DNA of 64,000 nt from Alcanivorax sp. (GTDB lineage Bacteria; Pseudomonadota; Gammaproteobacteria; Pseudomonadales; Alcanivoracaceae), in assembly GCF_002733835.1 (NCBI RefSeq), contig NZ_NVWY01000004.1:1-64000 (forward strand), read 5' to 3'. Of the stretch, positions 51,803 through 61,558 are shown piece by piece. How positions within the stretch are numbered: the first letter of the stretch is position 1; each line of letters opens with the position of its first letter. A program made the position numbers and the translations under genes. Below the pieces are notes generated by a model. The model did not search any database. It had not been told where the DNA came from and worked only from the letters and a program-made list of their open reading frames with translations.

Positions 51803-53323
51803 ATGACGGCAGTAACCCGGCAAGGGCGTTACCAGGGGCTTGGCAATAAGGGCGTAACTGAATACCGCGGCGTGCCGTTTGCGCGTGCGCCGCTGGGCGA
51901 GTTGCGCTTCAAGGCGCCGCAACCCCTGGCTGACAGTGAGGCGGAGCAAACGGCGGATCATTACCCGATGCCCTCGCTGCAAATGAAAAACCCGGTGATG
52001 GGCATTCAGGAATCCAGCGAAGATTGCCTGTACCTGAATATCTGGGTGCCGGACGGCGAAGGGCCTTTCCCGGTGATGGTGTGGTTCCACGGTGGGGGTT
52101 ACCTGGCGGGCTCGGTGTCGCAGGTTCTCTATAACGGTGCCGAACTGGCGCGTAGCCAGAATGTGGTGGTGGTGAATGCCGCCTACCGGCTGGGGGCCAT
52201 GGGGTTTGCGGATTTCTCTGCGGTGGCACCGCAGCTGGAGGCAGACACCAACCTGGGCATGCGCGACCAGCTGGCCGCGCTGCAATGGGTGCAGGAAAAC
52301 ATCGGTGCCTTTGCCGGTGATTGCGGGCAAGTGACGATTTTCGGTGAGTCTGCCGGGGGCTTCAGTGTCGGCGCGCTGTTGGCCTGCCCCCAGGCGAAAG
52401 ACCTGTTCCATAGTGCGATCACCCAGTCTGGTGCTGCCGATTTTGTGCTCGCCCCGGATCAGGTGCGCAAGGTGACCGACGCCTTTGTGGATGCACTACC
52501 GGGGGCGGGCAGCGCAGCCGAGAAATTGGCCAGTGCCGATGACAAGAGTTGGATCAAGGCCCAGAACGCCGCCGTCAAGGTGCTGGTCGATCGCGGGCTA
52601 CGCACAACCACGCCGCAGTTTGCCATGAACTTTCTGCCCATGGTCGACGGTGACTTGCTGCCGGCACTGCCGATCGACGCGATTGCCGCAGGGGCGGCAG
52701 CGGACAAGCGCCTGCTGGCCGGTGTCTGCCGTGATGAATTCCACTTCTTTCAGTATGCCGGGGTGCTGGCGGGCACCACCACCATGGATGCGTTGAAGCA
52801 GATTGACGGCGACGAGATTCTGCGGCGCTTTGAGCGGGCGCTGCCGGGCAATGGTGCCCGGGCGCTGGATTATTACCAGTCCACGGTGGCGCCGGATAGC
52901 CGTCGTAGCCGGCTGGACTTCCTGTCGGCCATGGAGTCGGATCGCCTGTTCCGGGTGCCAACGGTCCGGCTGTTGGATGCCCAAAGCAAGCATAACGCGC
53001 AGTGCTGGGGCTTCCAGTTCACCTGGCAGAGCGAGCCTTTCGGCATCCCTTTGGGGGCTTGCCATGTGGTGGATGTGCCTTTTGTGTTTGGCGTGACCGA
53101 TACGCCTGCGGGCATGTATTTTACCGGTGGCACCGATGAAGCTCGGGCACTGTCCCGGAAGGTGCAGGGTGCCTGGGGCGCCTTTGCCCGTGGGGATTCA
53201 CCGGGTTGGGATGGCTGGCGCAACGACCGTCAGGTTTGTCAGCTGGGTCCGGGAGAGCCCCGGGCAGCCTTGCTGGATGAGGCCGGCGAACAGCTCTGGC
53301 AGGCGATTATCCCCACGGTTTAA
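51803..53323 (+). CDS. Type-B carboxylesterase
   Basis: This 506-aa alpha/beta-hydrolase is of the carboxylesterase/cholinesterase family. It has the N-terminal YRGVPFARAPLGELRFKAPQ, the EDCLYLNIWVP motif, the oxyanion-hole FHGGGYLAGS and the nucleophile Ser183 in FGESAGGFSVG. The later DEFHFFQYAG and LGACHVVDVPFVFG blocks supply the acid and His regions. No signal peptide, so cytoplasmic. Length fits the family. It stands alone between the phasin promoter region and the bolA promoter. Substrate: carboxylic esters in general. Confidence 0.88.
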   Translation: MTAVTRQGRYQGLGNKGVTEYRGVPFARAPLGELRFKAPQPLADSEAEQTADHYPMPSLQMKNPVMGIQESSEDCLYLNIWVPDGEGPFPVMVWFHGGGYLAGSVSQVLYNGAELARSQNVVVVNAAYRLGAMGFADFSAVAPQLEADTNLGMRDQLAALQWVQENIGAFAGDCGQVTIFGESAGGFSVGALLACPQAKDLFHSAITQSGAADFVLAPDQVRKVTDAFVDALPGAGSAAEKLASADDKSWIKAQNAAVKVLVDRGLRTTTPQFAMNFLPMVDGDLLPALPIDAIAAGAAADKRLLAGVCRDEFHFFQYAGVLAGTTTMDALKQIDGDEILRRFERALPGNGARALDYYQSTVAPDSRRSRLDFLSAMESDRLFRVPTVRLLDAQSKHNAQCWGFQFTWQSEPFGIPLGACHVVDVPFVFGVTDTPAGMYFTGGTDEARALSRKVQGAWGAFARGDSPGWDGWRNDRQVCQLGPGEPRAALLDEAGEQLWQAIIPTV

Positions 53324-53409
53324 TGACGTCCCGGGCTGCTGTATTTTCTCTGTGCCCTCAAACCCCGTAGAATACGCGCCCCGCGAGGGGCGTTAGGCCC
53401 TGCTGTGAC

Positions 53410-53418
53410 TGGTATAAT
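53410..53418 (+). promoter_or_regulatory. Extended -10 promoter of bolA-trhO
   Basis: TGGTATAAT matches the extended -10 consensus TGNTATAAT and lies 60 nt before the bolA ATG. No clear -35 is present, as is usual for extended -10 promoters. A CGCCCC-GCGA-GGGGCG hairpin (53377-53392) lies just upstream. Confidence 0.55.
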
Positions 53419-53478
53419 CAGTCCATTCGCCGTGTTTTCCCGAACGGCCCCGGCCCGGTTTTATCTGTGAGGTGGACC

Positions 53479-53838
53479 ATGAGTGTAGCGACATTGATCG
53501 AGCGCAAGGTTTTCGAGGCGGTGCCTGTGGCACATTTCGCGCTGGAAAATGAAAGCCACAAGCACAGCGTGCCGCCGAACTCGGAAACGCATTTCAAGCT
53601 GGTGCTGGTGAGCGACGCCTTTGACGGCATGATGCCGGTACGTCGCCACCAGATGTTGTACAAGATTCTGGCCGAAGAGCTGGATGGCCCGGTCCATGCA
53701 CTGGCTTTGCATACCCATACCCCGGCGGAATGGCAGGCAAAAGGGGGCGAGATACTGGCGTCACCAGATTGTCTGGGTGGCAGTAAACACGATCCGCAGA
53801 TGACGGCGGGAAAGAACACAGCGGGAGAGAAACAGTGA
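53479..53838 (+). CDS. bolA: BolA-family protein
   Basis: This 119-aa protein has the BolA/IbaG fold signature: [20 protein letters not shown] with the conserved His for iron-sulfur ligation, then [20 protein letters not shown] and [13 protein letters not shown]. BolA partners monothiol glutaredoxins in Fe-S metabolism and influences morphology and stress response. I chose the ATG at 53479 (GAGG upstream). It overlaps the trhO start by 4 nt (GTGA). Confidence 0.92.
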   Translation: MSVATLIERKVFEAVPVAHFALENESHKHSVPPNSETHFKLVLVSDAFDGMMPVRRHQMLYKILAEELDGPVHALALHTHTPAEWQAKGGEILASPDCLGGSKHDPQMTAGKNTAGEKQ

Positions 53839-54788
53839 GCACCCAGCATCGGGTAGAAACCGCAGACAGCATTGTCGTTGCAGCCCTGTACAAGTTTGTT
53901 CGCCTGCACGGGTTCGAGCAATTGCAGCAACCCTTGCTGGACCTGATGCATGACAATGATGTGCGTGGCACCCTCTTGCTCGCGGATGAAGGCATTAACG
54001 GCACCATTTCCGGCCCGCGGGCGGGTGTGGATACGGTGCTGGGCTGGCTGAAACAGGACGAGCGGCTGGCGACACTGGAGCACAAGGAGTCCTTCCACGA
54101 CGAACACCCGTTCCTGCGCACCAAGGTGAAGCTGAAAAAAGAGATTGTCACCATGGGCGTGGAAGGCATCGACCCGACCCGCACCGTGGGCACCTATTTG
54201 TCGCCGGAAGAATGGAATACGGTGATTTCCGATCCCGATACCGTGTTGATCGATACCCGCAATGACTATGAAGTGGAAGTGGGCACCTTCAAGGGCGCCA
54301 TTAACCCGGAAACCCGTACCTTCCGTGAATTCCCTGACTACGTGAAAGAGACCCTGGACCCGGCCAAACACAAGAAGGTGGCCATGTTCTGCACCGGTGG
54401 CATCCGCTGCGAGAAGTCCACCGCGTACCTGAAAGAGCAGGGCTTTGAAGAGGTCTACCACCTGAAAGGGGGCATTCTCAAATACCTGGAAGAAATGCCC
54501 AAGGAAGACTCCCTGTGGGAAGGGGAGTGTTTTGTGTTTGATGAGCGGGTGACCGTAGATCACGATCTGAACCCCGGTGAATTTGATCAGTGCCATGCCT
54601 GCCGCCGGCCGATCAGCGATGAAGACAAACGCAGCGAACAATTCCAGCTTGGGGTGTCATGCCCGAAGTGCTACGACGAATCCTCCCCTGAACAGAAGCA
54701 GCGCTTTGCGGAACGGCAGAAACAGATTGAACTGGCCCGGGCGCGTGGCCGCCAGCATCGAGGGCAGAACCCGCGCAAATCTTCCTGA
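53835..54788 (+). CDS. trhO: tRNA uridine(34) hydroxylase, rhodanese-like
   Basis: This 317-aa TrhO (YceA) protein, with a GTG start, carries an N-terminal ferredoxin-like domain and a rhodanese domain with Cys186 in [14 protein letters not shown]-terminal cysteine-rich part ([22 protein letters not shown]) follows. TrhO makes 5-hydroxyuridine at the wobble position of certain tRNAs using molecular oxygen. Landmarks match E. coli Yce[18 protein letters not shown] and [20 protein letters not shown]. It is coupled to bolA. Confidence 0.94.
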   Translation: MSTQHRVETADSIVVAALYKFVRLHGFEQLQQPLLDLMHDNDVRGTLLLADEGINGTISGPRAGVDTVLGWLKQDERLATLEHKESFHDEHPFLRTKVKLKKEIVTMGVEGIDPTRTVGTYLSPEEWNTVISDPDTVLIDTRNDYEVEVGTFKGAINPETRTFREFPDYVKETLDPAKHKKVAMFCTGGIRCEKSTAYLKEQGFEEVYHLKGGILKYLEEMPKEDSLWEGECFVFDERVTVDHDLNPGEFDQCHACRRPISDEDKRSEQFQLGVSCPKCYDESSPEQKQRFAERQKQIELARARGRQHRGQNPRKSS

Positions 54789-54857
54789 CAGTGCTTCACG
54801 GCTGACTTAGACTGGGCGATTCCCGGTCCTGGTCTCGGGATAGTCACGGAGTGCTTG

Positions 54858-55586
54858 ATGCGGATTCTGGTTTTTCTTTTGGTGAGTGTGCTCAGCGCCC
54901 CGGTGCTGGCCGGCAACGCCCAGGTGGCGGTGGCCGCCAACTTTGCACAAACGCTCAAACAACTGATCACGCTGTACACAAAGAGCCACCCGGATGACCG
55001 GATCGGCGTGACCGTGGCCTCCACCGGCAAACTGGCGGCACAAATTCGCCAGGGCGCCCCATACGATATCTTCCTCGCGGCCGATCAGCGCCGCCCCGCT
55101 GAACTGGCACAAGAAGGCTTGTTACTCCCGGCATCGATCCGTACCTATGCCCAGGGCATTCTGGTGCTGTGGACGCCGGCCCGTGGCGTTCCGTTGGGGC
55201 CCGAGAGTTTGCGTCAGGGTAATGTGCAGCCATTGGCGCTGGCGAATGCCCGTACCGCTCCCTATGGCGTGGCGGCGGAAGCAGTCCTGGCGCGGGTGAA
55301 TCTGCCCGTGGCCGTCAAACAGGTGACCGCAGAGAATGTGGGGCAGAGCTATCACTTTGCCCATAGCGGTGCAGCCGCGGCGGCCTTCGTGGCCCTGAGC
55401 CAGGTACAGCAGCAGGGCGGAAGCCAGTGGCGTGTGCCGGCGGAGTGGTATGCACCGATTGTTCAGCAGGGTGGACTGCTTGGCGCCAATGCCACCGCGC
55501 AGCGTTTTTACGACTTCCTGTTCAGCCCCCAGGCGCAGACGTTGATCGACCAGGCGGGTTACCGGGTGCCTGACGATGCTTTCTGA
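54858..55586 (+). CDS. modA: Molybdate ABC transporter substrate-binding protein
   Basis: This 242-aa periplasmic protein has a signal peptide (about 1-19, ending LAG) and the ModA pattern: VAVAANFAQTLKQL, the oxyanion-binding ASTGKLAAQIRQGAPYDIFL and PYGVAAEAVLARV. It captures molybdate (or tungstate) for the ModBC importer. GGAG lies before the ATG at 54858. It overlaps modB by 11 nt. No ModE-type operator is visible upstream. Confidence 0.94.
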   Translation: MRILVFLLVSVLSAPVLAGNAQVAVAANFAQTLKQLITLYTKSHPDDRIGVTVASTGKLAAQIRQGAPYDIFLAADQRRPAELAQEGLLLPASIRTYAQGILVLWTPARGVPLGPESLRQGNVQPLALANARTAPYGVAAEAVLARVNLPVAVKQVTAENVGQSYHFAHSGAAAAAFVALSQVQQQGGSQWRVPAEWYAPIVQQGGLLGANATAQRFYDFLFSPQAQTLIDQAGYRVPDDAF

Positions 55587-56262
55587 GGGGGACTGGCTTG
55601 CTCTGGGCGTCAGTATTCAGCTGGCGCTGTTAACCACTGTACTGCTCATGGCACTTTGCACGCCGCTGGCCTGGTGGCTGGCCCGCCGGCGTTTGCCTGG
55701 CCAGGCTCTGCTGGAGGCGGTGTTGGCCTTACCGCTGGTGCTGCCTCCCTCGGTGCTGGGCTTTTACTTGTTGATCGGGCTGGGCCCGAACGGGCCGGGG
55801 GGCTGGCTGGCAGAGGTATTCGCGCAACGTTCACTGGCGTTTACCTTTACCGGACTGGTGATTGGCTCTGTGCTGTATTCGCTGCCCTTCGTTCTGCAAC
55901 CGTTGAAAAACGCGTTTTCTGCCATTGATTCACAGCAACTGGACATGGCCGCCGTTGCTGGCGCACGGCCCCGCGACCGGTTTTTCTCCCTGGTGCTTCC
56001 CCAGTGCCGGGAGGGATATGCCAGCGCGGCGATTTTGGGGTTCGCGCATACCCTGGGCGAGTTCGGGGTGGTGTTGATGATTGGTGGCAGCCTGTCCGGG
56101 GAAACCCGAGTGGCTTCTGTGGCCCTGTATGAGCATGTGGAGGCCGGCGATTATGTCAGTGCCCATCGGCTCGCAGCCGTGCTGCTGGGGCTGTCGCTGT
56201 TGTTGTTGTGGGGGTTGTTCCGCTGGCAGCGTCGCCGGCCGGGTCTGGGGGCCATGCCATGA
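55576..56262 (+). CDS. modB: Molybdate ABC transporter permease
   Basis: This 228-aa inner-membrane permease has about five helices and the family's cytoplasmic coupling region near [20 protein letters not shown]. It overlaps modA by 11 nt upstream and modC by 4 nt downstream, so the three are made together. Length is normal for ModB. Confidence 0.94.
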   Translation: MLSEGDWLALGVSIQLALLTTVLLMALCTPLAWWLARRRLPGQALLEAVLALPLVLPPSVLGFYLLIGLGPNGPGGWLAEVFAQRSLAFTFTGLVIGSVLYSLPFVLQPLKNAFSAIDSQQLDMAAVAGARPRDRFFSLVLPQCREGYASAAILGFAHTLGEFGVVLMIGGSLSGETRVASVALYEHVEAGDYVSAHRLAAVLLGLSLLLLWGLFRWQRRRPGLGAMP

Positions 56263-57311
56263 GCCTTGAGCTGTCAGTACAGGGCCTGCGGGGCAGTTTT
56301 CGATTGCAGGTGGAGGCGACGCTGCAGCCCCGGGGCGTCACGGTGTTGTTTGGGTCTTCCGGGGCTGGCAAGAGTTCGTTGCTACGGATGGTGGCGGGGC
56401 TGGACCATTGCGATGGTGCGATCCGCTTTGCCGACCAGACGTGGTTGTCACAAGACGTTGAGCTAGCGCCGTGGCAACGGCCCATCGGCATGTTGTTTCA
56501 GCAGCCCACCCTGTTTCGCCACCTCACCGTGCAGGGCAACTTGGAGTATGTGGCCCGGCGCCGTCAGAGCCCGGCGGGGCAGCAAGCGCAGGTGATCGAA
56601 CAAACCGGCATTGCCCCGTTGATGGCCCGGCGGGTGGAGGGCTTGTCTGGCGGGGAAAGCCAGCGGGTGGCGCTGGCGCGGGCCATGCTGGGGGCGCCGC
56701 AACTGCTGCTGCTTGATGAGCCGCTGTCGGCTCTGGATGAGGCGCATAAGCGTGAACTTCTGGATCTGATTGCCCTGGCCGCGCGCACCGTGCCGGTGTT
56801 GTACGTGACCCACAATATGGACGAGCTTCTGCGCCTGGCGGATCAGGTCTGGTTGATGAAGCGCGGCCGCATTATTGCCCAGGGGCCAGCCAGTCAGGAG
56901 CTGTCGCGCCTGGATGGCTCCCTGGCTCAACGTGCGGACGCCACCGCGCTGTTGGCCGGCCTGGTGGCGGACTATGCCCGCGAGGATCATTTGCAGGGCA
57001 TTACGGTGGGGGATGCCACGCTGTGGCTGCCTGTTGAGCAGCGGCTGGTTGCCGGTGAATCTGTGCGGCTGCGTATTGCCGCCCGGGATGTGAGCCTTTG
57101 CCTGAGTGCGCCGGTCGACAGCAGCATTCTCAATATTCTGCCGGCCCGGGTGGTCGGCTTGCGTGAGGTGGGGCCCGGGCAATGCCTGGTTCAACTTGCC
57201 CTGGCCGGGCAGTGCATTCTGGCCCGGATCTCAGGGCGTTCTGCTCGTCAGCTCTCCCTGTTTCCCGGTGCCGACGTCTATGCCCAGATCAAGGCCGTGG
57301 CGTTGGTGTAG
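56259..57311 (+). CDS. modC: Molybdate ABC transporter ATP-binding protein
   Basis: This 350-aa ATPase has Walker A (GSSGAGKSS), signature [15 protein letters not shown], Walker B ([14 protein letters not shown]) and a C-terminal molybdate-binding Mop/TOBE domain (about 285-350), all usual for ModC. The ATG at 56259 overlaps the modB stop (ATGA). Its 3' end overlaps a convergent membrane-protein gene by 23 nt. Confidence 0.94.
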   Translation: MSLELSVQGLRGSFRLQVEATLQPRGVTVLFGSSGAGKSSLLRMVAGLDHCDGAIRFADQTWLSQDVELAPWQRPIGMLFQQPTLFRHLTVQGNLEYVARRRQSPAGQQAQVIEQTGIAPLMARRVEGLSGGESQRVALARAMLGAPQLLLLDEPLSALDEAHKRELLDLIALAARTVPVLYVTHNMDELLRLADQVWLMKRGRIIAQGPASQELSRLDGSLAQRADATALLAGLVADYAREDHLQGITVGDATLWLPVEQRLVAGESVRLRIAARDVSLCLSAPVDSSILNILPARVVGLREVGPGQCLVQLALAGQCILARISGRSARQLSLFPGADVYAQIKAVALV

Positions 57312-58461
57312 AACGGCGCAGGGTGGCGCCGAGGGGCGCAGTGCCCGATGGCTGACCGGTGTCTTTCTTGTCATGCTGGTGATGCTCACCGTCGCAGCCG
57401 GCCTGGCTACGCCAGTCGGCGGCCAGCCCGAATCGTAGCTCGCCGGTGGTGATGGTGCTGGTGCCCGAGAAGAAAAACATGACAACCGTAATCAACTGCA
57501 GGCACAGGATAACTCCCGGCGTCCACAATGCGCCCAGCCCTGCGTGGAGTAATGGCTGTAAATCGCTGTGGGCCGGCAGGGCGATGCTGATTGCCACACC
57601 GTACAGCGCGGCGAGCAACGCCATCAGCTGATAGACCGAGAACAGCTTGCTGCCTCCACGATAATCCGCTCGCAGCGTTTCCGAATACACCCGCCAAAGC
57701 TGGCTGCCCACCAGGCTCAGGGCAAAGGCCAGGGCAAATAACTGGTGGAAGAACAGGGCACTGCATAACAGTGCCAATGCCGTGTAGAGCACGCAGGTTA
57801 CTGCCTGAATGGGAATGACCTTGACGGCTTCCATTTCCCCGGCAAAGGCGATTTTTTTGGTTTTGCCGATAAAGACATGATTAAGCGTGGCAAACATGCG
57901 CCGGGCCCAGCCGGGAGCATCGTTGAGCGCTTTACCGTAACAGCAGCCGAAACTGATACAGGCCAGTCGACCGATCCCTTCCCCCATCACATAGGCGATG
58001 GACATGGCTGCCAGCATGGGCAGAGTGGGCAGCGGCGTGTCCCACCAATGCTGGCTGGCCTTGTCCGCCAGCCACAGAAACAGCGGCGCAATGATAATGC
58101 CCACAAAACTGGCGCCGCCTACTGTAAATCCGTGGCGATTTTTTTCTACTACGGTGGCAATGATCTTGGCTGCCGGCAGGCAAATGGCCAGTACGCCCAG
58201 CGTCAGGAGCACGGTGGTCATTAACGAAACGCCGACGGCGGCAGTGAGAAGAATAAAAGTGGCAACGCCGAACCCGCCGGCCAGGCCGGTAAATAAACCG
58301 TAGAAGGTCAAATTCAGGCCCTGCCAGGAACCATCACCGTTTTTTTTCAAGGGCAGGGACGCGACAAATTGCCAGCGCTCCTCGGGAAGGTGGCGGAACA
58401 ATTGACGAAATCCAAGCCCGAACAGCAGGGCACAGACGAGCAGAAACAGATCTGCAGCCAT
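57289..58461 (-). CDS. Lgt-like multi-pass membrane protein
   Basis: This 390-aa protein has about eight to ten hydrophobic helices. Its central motif, [20 protein letters not shown], resembles the GRxGCFxxGCCYG block found in prolipoprotein diacylglyceryl transferase (Lgt) and its paralogues. It is longer than true Lgt and has an extra hydrophilic His/Asp-rich tail, so it is more likely a paralogue of unknown reaction than the essential Lgt. It converges on modC with a 23-nt overlap. Confidence 0.6.
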   Translation of the reverse strand: MAADLFLLVCALLFGLGFRQLFRHLPEERWQFVASLPLKKNGDGSWQGLNLTFYGLFTGLAGGFGVATFILLTAAVGVSLMTTVLLTLGVLAICLPAAKIIATVVEKNRHGFTVGGASFVGIIIAPLFLWLADKASQHWWDTPLPTLPMLAAMSIAYVMGEGIGRLACISFGCCYGKALNDAPGWARRMFATLNHVFIGKTKKIAFAGEMEAVKVIPIQAVTCVLYTALALLCSALFFHQLFALAFALSLVGSQLWRVYSETLRADYRGGSKLFSVYQLMALLAALYGVAISIALPAHSDLQPLLHAGLGALWTPGVILCLQLITVVMFFFSGTSTITTGELRFGLAADWRSQAGCDGEHHQHDKKDTGQPSGTAPLGATLRRSTPTPRP

Positions 58462-58599
58462 GAGCTAGCTCCTTCGACGGTTTCGCCAAGGGTGTCGCCA
58501 AAAGGGTGCGAATGAATGACAGCGCGGTGACGCTTCAATGACAGCGTGCAAGGGGTATGCGCAAACAGGATGGATACGAAGGAAATATTGCCGGGGAAA

Positions 58600-58857
58600 T
58601 CAGTCGCGGTTACGCAGAAAGCTCTCTGCCGCTTGCACGATCAACTCGGTAACAGAGCGGTCTTCCATCAACGCCTGCATTTTAAGTCGCTTGTGCAAAT
58701 CGGCGGGAATGTCGGCGGTGAGGCGCCGGTAGCCTTCACGAACCGCACCTTGCCGCGCCGTTGCCTGCCGCGAAGTGCTGGCCGCTTTTTTTGGGGCAGC
58801 AGCCCGCTTGCGGGGGCGTTTTTTCTCTTCAATAGTAACGAAATCGATCTGTTCCAT
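58600..58857 (-). CDS. Ribbon-helix-helix DNA-binding protein
   Basis: This 85-aa protein has a Lys/Arg/Ala-rich N-terminal tail (about 12-42) and a C-terminal CopG/Arc-type ribbon-helix-helix (about 45-83: RRLTADIPADLHKRLKMQAL). No toxin gene is adjacent, so an antitoxin role is not supported. The basic tail with this fold suggests a small nucleoid or partition-type DNA-binding protein, or a repressor of the divergent GMC oxidoreductase gene. Neither is proven. Confidence 0.78.
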   Translation of the reverse strand: MEQIDFVTIEEKKRPRKRAAAPKKAASTSRQATARQGAVREGYRRLTADIPADLHKRLKMQALMEDRSVTELIVQAAESFLRNRD

Positions 58858-59017
58858 GGGTGCTGCTGTGGGCCGGCGAAGATGGTGGTCAGGTTACTGG
58901 AAAGCGGTGTAAATGGACAGGATTGGCGCTTAAATTTATAGTGCAAAAATTAGTGTAGGAAGACGGTTGGACGCTGGGATAGCTGATAACGAAAAGCAGA
59001 AAAATACTGGGGACAAC

Positions 59018-60586
59018 ATGGAAAAGGTTGATGTGCTGGTCATCGGCAGTGGCTTCGGGGGCGCTGTGATGGCATGCCGCCTGGCTGAGAAGGGAAGCAA
59101 GGTGGTGGTGCTGGAGCGGGGCAGGCGCTGGTTGCCCGGTGAGTACCCGTCCGTGTCCCAGACAGACTGGCTTTGGGATGAAGATGAGCCGGAAAAACAA
59201 AACGGCTGGATTGATTTTCGTAATTTCGGCGACATGAGTATTGCCATGGGGGCCGGGGTTGGCGGCGGCTCGCTGATTTATGCCAACGTCAGTATTGAAG
59301 CCAAGCCCGAGGCTTTCGAGCAGGGTTGGCCTGAGGCGATTGATTACGCCACCCTGAAACCCTATTACGACATCACTGGCGTGATGCTCAATGTACAGAC
59401 ATTGCCGACGAGCCAGTGGACGCCACGCACTCACTTGATGAAAGAAGCGGCGGAGGCGGTCGGCGCCGGAGACCGTTTCACGGTGGTGCCCCAGGCGATT
59501 ACGTTTGATCCAGAGTGGCGTGCGGAAAACGATGATTCGTTTGATTACCGCCATAGTAAAAGCTGGGTCAACGCCCAGGGCAAAGAGCAGGGTACCTGCA
59601 CCCATTGTGGCAATTGCGATCTGGGTTGCCCGGTAAAAGCCAAAAACACACTGGATCTGAATTACCTGGCGGCGGCGGAAAGTGCTGGCGCGCAGATTCG
59701 CCCGTTGCATCACGTGCGCACGATTCGTCCGCTGGCCTCCGGGGGCTATGAGGTGCAGGCCATGGATCTGGATGCGCGGGGCTGGCGTGGTTTCCGGGCT
59801 GACAAGGTGATCGTGGCTGCTGGCTCCATGGGGTCCACCGAACTGTTACTGCGCTGCCGGGATCAGTTCAAGACGCTGCCAAAACTCAGCCGTAAGCTCG
59901 GGCACAACTGGAGCAGTAACGGCGATTTCGCCACGGCGGCTTTCTACGAAGATCGTCAGATTTCACCTACGCGGGGCCCGACCATCACCAGCGCCATCGA
60001 TTATCTGGATGGCTCGGACAATGGCGCCCGCTATTTTGTGGAAGACGGCGGATTGCCGGATATTCTTGGTAGCTGGCTGGAGCGTTTGGGCAAGCAGTCC
60101 CGGTTTGCCGGCAGCCGGCTGGGTGCGGCCATGCTGAAATATGGCGACAGCAGTAACCCCTTTGGCAAAATGATGCCCTGGTTTGGCCAGGCCATGGATG
60201 ATCCCGGTGGCACCTTTTCGCTGGGCCGGCGCTGGTACTGGCCATGGAAGCGTGATCGCCTGAAGCTCAAGTGGGATTATCGCAAGGCAGAAAAGGCAGT
60301 GCAGGGGTTGGCCGATCGGCATTTGTCGTTGACGGCAGCCACCGGCGGCAACCCGATGACCCCGGCCACCTGGACCTGGTTCAAGAATCTGGTCACTCCC
60401 CACCCACTGGGTGGCTGTAATATGGCGGATTCTGTGGAACAGGGGGTGGTGAACCATGCCGGGGAAGTGTTCAACTATCCGGGGCTCTATGTGGTGGATG
60501 GCGCCATGGTGCCTCGGGCTTTGGGCCTGAACCCGTCACGGACCATTGCGGCGCTGGCGGAGTATTGTGCGGCGCAGATGGATTGA
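59018..60586 (+). CDS. GMC-family oxidoreductase, cholesterol-oxidase-like
   Basis: This 522-aa flavoprotein has the N-terminal FAD motif DVLVIGSGFGGAVMACRLAE, MSIAMGAGVGGGSLIYANV, the cysteine-rich CTHCGNCDLGCPVKAKNTLD typical of the bacterial cholesterol-oxidase-like branch, and the C-terminal HPLGGCNMADSV and GLNPSRTIAALAEY blocks. The reaction is alcohol or sterol oxidation; the precise substrate is open. I chose the ATG at 59018. No signal peptide is visible. It is divergent from the RHH gene and 48 nt ahead of an unknown gene. Confidence 0.85.
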   Translation: MEKVDVLVIGSGFGGAVMACRLAEKGSKVVVLERGRRWLPGEYPSVSQTDWLWDEDEPEKQNGWIDFRNFGDMSIAMGAGVGGGSLIYANVSIEAKPEAFEQGWPEAIDYATLKPYYDITGVMLNVQTLPTSQWTPRTHLMKEAAEAVGAGDRFTVVPQAITFDPEWRAENDDSFDYRHSKSWVNAQGKEQGTCTHCGNCDLGCPVKAKNTLDLNYLAAAESAGAQIRPLHHVRTIRPLASGGYEVQAMDLDARGWRGFRADKVIVAAGSMGSTELLLRCRDQFKTLPKLSRKLGHNWSSNGDFATAAFYEDRQISPTRGPTITSAIDYLDGSDNGARYFVEDGGLPDILGSWLERLGKQSRFAGSRLGAAMLKYGDSSNPFGKMMPWFGQAMDDPGGTFSLGRRWYWPWKRDRLKLKWDYRKAEKAVQGLADRHLSLTAATGGNPMTPATWTWFKNLVTPHPLGGCNMADSVEQGVVNHAGEVFNYPGLYVVDGAMVPRALGLNPSRTIAALAEYCAAQMD

Positions 60587-60634
60587 GTTTTTGCGCCTGA
60601 AAACTGAATTGCCTGAAGGGAGAAACGCAACAGC

Positions 60635-61222
60635 ATGAGTGATGCTCGTTTCCATATCGTGTTTTCCGGGAAGCTGGTCGGCGGTGCTGACCTGGCAACG
60701 GTGAAGAGCAATCTGGGGCGTTTGTTCAAGATGGACAGCGCCCGGGTTGAGAAACTGTTTTCCGGTCAGCCGGTGGTGATCAAGAAAGATGCCGATCAGG
60801 CCACGGCCATGAAGTTTCGGGCGTTGATGAAGCAGGCCGGCGCGGAGTGCGACATCCGGCCTGTATCCGCGGGTGGCTCACCACCGGCGCCCGCCGCTGC
60901 GCCGGAACCTGCGCCGCAGGCTCAGCCCTCTGCCGTTGAGTCGCGCTCTCCAGCCGGGCAGGGCGGCGCTCAGGAGCAAAGCAGCGGAGATCTGGAGACC
61001 GTGGGTACTATCCGTACTGGTGGAACCGGATTTTCCGGGGCGTTCACGGTAGCGGATGTGGGAGAGGATATGGATAGCGGGGAACAGGCTCCGCCTCCAC
61101 CTGCCCCTGATGTGAGTCACCTGAGCATGGCCGCGCCGGGGGAGAATCTGGGGCAGCAGAAGAAGGAGGTGCCACCAGCGCAACCGGACATAAGCCACTT
61201 GTCTCTCAAGAACGATAGCTAG
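60635..61222 (+). CDS. Unknown protein with small N-terminal domain and Pro/Ala-rich tail
   Basis: This 195-aa protein has a compact N-terminal domain (about 1-78: HIVFSGKLVGGADLATVKSN, LFKMDSARVEKLFSG, VVIKKDADQATAMKFRALMK). I have seen this domain, unnamed, fused to other bacterial membrane modules. Here it is followed by a low-complexity Pro/Ala/Gly tail in which the pattern DVSHLS / DISHLS recurs. No membrane segment. A MITE begins 3 nt after its stop codon. Function unknown. Confidence 0.65.
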   Translation: MSDARFHIVFSGKLVGGADLATVKSNLGRLFKMDSARVEKLFSGQPVVIKKDADQATAMKFRALMKQAGAECDIRPVSAGGSPPAPAAAPEPAPQAQPSAVESRSPAGQGGAQEQSSGDLETVGTIRTGGTGFSGAFTVADVGEDMDSGEQAPPPPAPDVSHLSMAAPGENLGQQKKEVPPAQPDISHLSLKNDS

Positions 61223-61224
61223 GC

Positions 61225-61495
61225 CTAGGGAACCTCTGAAAAACTCCTTGTGTACTCAGTCTTTCAGGCTGGTTCGCAATCTAGGCGCGCTTTTGAAGGT
61301 GTATGTCCATCCATCGAAAAAACGCAACAACGAGTGCGGGCCAGCCTGAATGACCCGAAGGGCGTGGCCTGAAGCGCACATCTGCTGCGCCTTGCCTCTC
61401 GGAAAGGGAGCCACCCTGACCATCAAGACAAGACGCAACAGCTGCACGCTTCAGGCCACGCTGAGCATGCAAGGAGTTTTTCAGAGGTTCCCTAG
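61225..61495. mobile_element. 271-bp MITE, probably IS5-group derived
   Basis: Perfect terminal inverted repeats (61225-61250 and 61470-61495) begin and end with CTAG, which may be the 4-bp target duplication usual for IS5-group elements, leaving TIRs of 22 bp that start GGGAACCTCTGAAAAACTCC. An inner perfect inverted repeat (GCGTGGCCTGAAGCG at 61362-61376 with 61447-61461) lies within. No transposase gene. This fills the 336-nt gap before rsmE. Confidence 0.8.
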
Positions 61496-61558
61496 CACCT
61501 TTCCTGTCTTTGCAGTCGAGGCCGTGATTCGTATGCGGTTCGGCTGCAGGGCATGCTG

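Noticed and set aside
54789-54857. ModE operator or molybdenum-cofactor riboswitch before modA
   Set aside because: The gap is only 69 nt and shows just a weak TCCCG/CGGGA inverted repeat; there is no ModE-like half-site and no room for the riboswitch.
58600-58857. Toxin-antitoxin module around the RHH protein
   Set aside because: No small toxin-like gene lies on either side; the neighbours are an Lgt-like membrane protein and a GMC oxidoreductase.
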